Assembly: GCF_000224335.1 (NCBI RefSeq)
Contig: NZ_AFXZ01000047.1
Span: forward strand, 16,197-80,196
Direction: 5' to 3'
Length of the DNA stretch: 64,000 nucleotides
DNA from: Bizionia argentinensis JUB59
GTDB taxonomy: Bacteria > Bacteroidota > Bacteroidia > Flavobacteriales > Flavobacteriaceae
Shown one piece after another: positions 63,776 through 64,000 of this stretch. Within the stretch, counting starts at the first letter, position 1. Each line of letters opens with the position of its first letter. The translations under genes and the position numbers were made by a program. Below the pieces are notes generated by a model. That model saw only the letters and a list, made by a program, of their open reading frames with translations, was not told where the DNA came from and searched no databases.

Positions 63776-63871
63776 CTTTCCAGCATATTTTTAAAACAAA
63801 AAAGCAATCCATATTTTTGGATTGACTTTTCTCAAGATGTTGATATGGGAATGGACGCAGTCAATTCCCAT
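63776..63871. repeat. Tandem direct repeat, copy 2
   Basis: Second copy of the 96-base unit. The last hairpin core is GAC-GCA-GTC where copy 1 has GGC-GGA-GCC: the G-C pair became A-T on both arms. Between the copies lies an ATT microsatellite (about 63747-63762). Confidence 0.75.
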
Positions 63872-64000
63872 ATCAGGTATTAACTTTTTACGTTACTTTA
63901 ATAGAGTTCAAAGTATTTTAGATCTCTAATCGTCTATATGAACTCTAATGAATGAGGCTACTATTATATGACGACTGTGGTTGGTTGTCGAAGGTTTGAA
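63872..64000. other. Unassigned end of window
   Basis: AT-rich, no supported gene. A GAGTTCA/TGAACTC inverted pair lies near 63905-63945. A possible plus-strand ATG at 63968 stays open to the window end but is too short to judge. Confidence 0.4.

Noticed and set aside
63573..63812. Minus-strand open frame with a repeated peptide (MDCFF(V/I)LKICWK)
   Set aside because: The repetition reflects the two copies of the non-coding direct repeat; the frame crosses the tRNA terminator and the ATT microsatellite and has no protein-like features.
63968..64000. Plus-strand ATG open to the window end
   Set aside because: Only eleven codons are visible; no domain or start context supports a gene.

Overview
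The window is a gene-dense, AT-rich chromosomal segment of a gliding marine-type member of the Flavobacteriaceae (Bacteroidota). The evidence is a full-length sprA (type IX secretion translocon), a RemB-like gliding protein, a PorP/SprF protein, a DUF6089-uppS-bamA-ompH-ompH envelope block, a fused folK/deoxynucleoside kinase, frequent TTG/GTG starts, no obvious Shine-Dalgarno sequences, and promoters of the Bacteroidota type (TTTG, 18-22 bases, TAnnTTTG). No phage, transposase, CRISPR array or known defence cassette was found; this is mostly conserved core genome.

Layout. 1-13.8 kb (+): 3'-part of a cytochrome P450, queG, malic enzyme maeB, ruvA, the 7.2-kb sprA, gcvH, a VanZ-like protein and a TonB-type protein, closed by a strong terminator. 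14.0-21.5 kb (+): remB-like gene, then a cytochrome oxidase accessory cluster (ctaB, two subunit III genes, subunit IV, a tethered unknown, SCO, DUF420, a small CxxC membrane protein). 21.8-28.2 kb (+): a complete MacB-like tripartite export system (ATPase, two permeases, adaptor, TolC) and tsaB. 28.2-30.5 kb (-): mscS, dodecin, NifU-type protein. 30.7-35.7 kb (+): PorP/SprF protein, a LytS-like histidine kinase with its LytTR regulator, gamma carbonic anhydrase. 35.7-44.0 kb (-): murI, two OmpH/Skp genes, bamA, uppS, DUF6089, nadK, CBS protein. 44.1-49.7 kb (+): pdxJ, hydrolase, holin-like protein, tig, clpP, clpX. 49.9-60.6 kb (mixed): GH3-like enzyme, DUF2797, rpsU, AsmA-like giant, folK/dNK fusion, TPR protein, sodB, two roadblock-like proteins, a coiled-coil protein, TrmH-type methylase. 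60.7-63.6 kb (+): mutS and a tRNA-Gly/tRNA-Leu operon, followed by a non-coding tail of structured tandem repeats.

How it works together. Several blocks serve the cell envelope: SprA and the PorP/SprF-like protein (secretion), RemB (gliding), a TonB-type protein (energy transfer), BamA with two Skp-like chaperones (barrel insertion), UppS and MurI (peptidoglycan precursors), AsmA-like (outer-membrane lipid homeostasis, inferred). The Cox block builds an aerobic terminal oxidase whose catalytic subunits I and II lie outside the window. Tig, ClpP and ClpX form the usual folding/degradation set.

The least explained signals are: the 3'-terminal hairpin repeats with compensatory base changes; the paired roadblock-like genes divergent from a conserved-looking coiled-coil gene; a 640-base non-coding stretch with repeated short motifs; a minus-strand terminator built into the tsaB coding sequence; and a RemB-like protein that carries a TonB-type domain beside a tonB gene. 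I did not find a clearly new multi-gene system.
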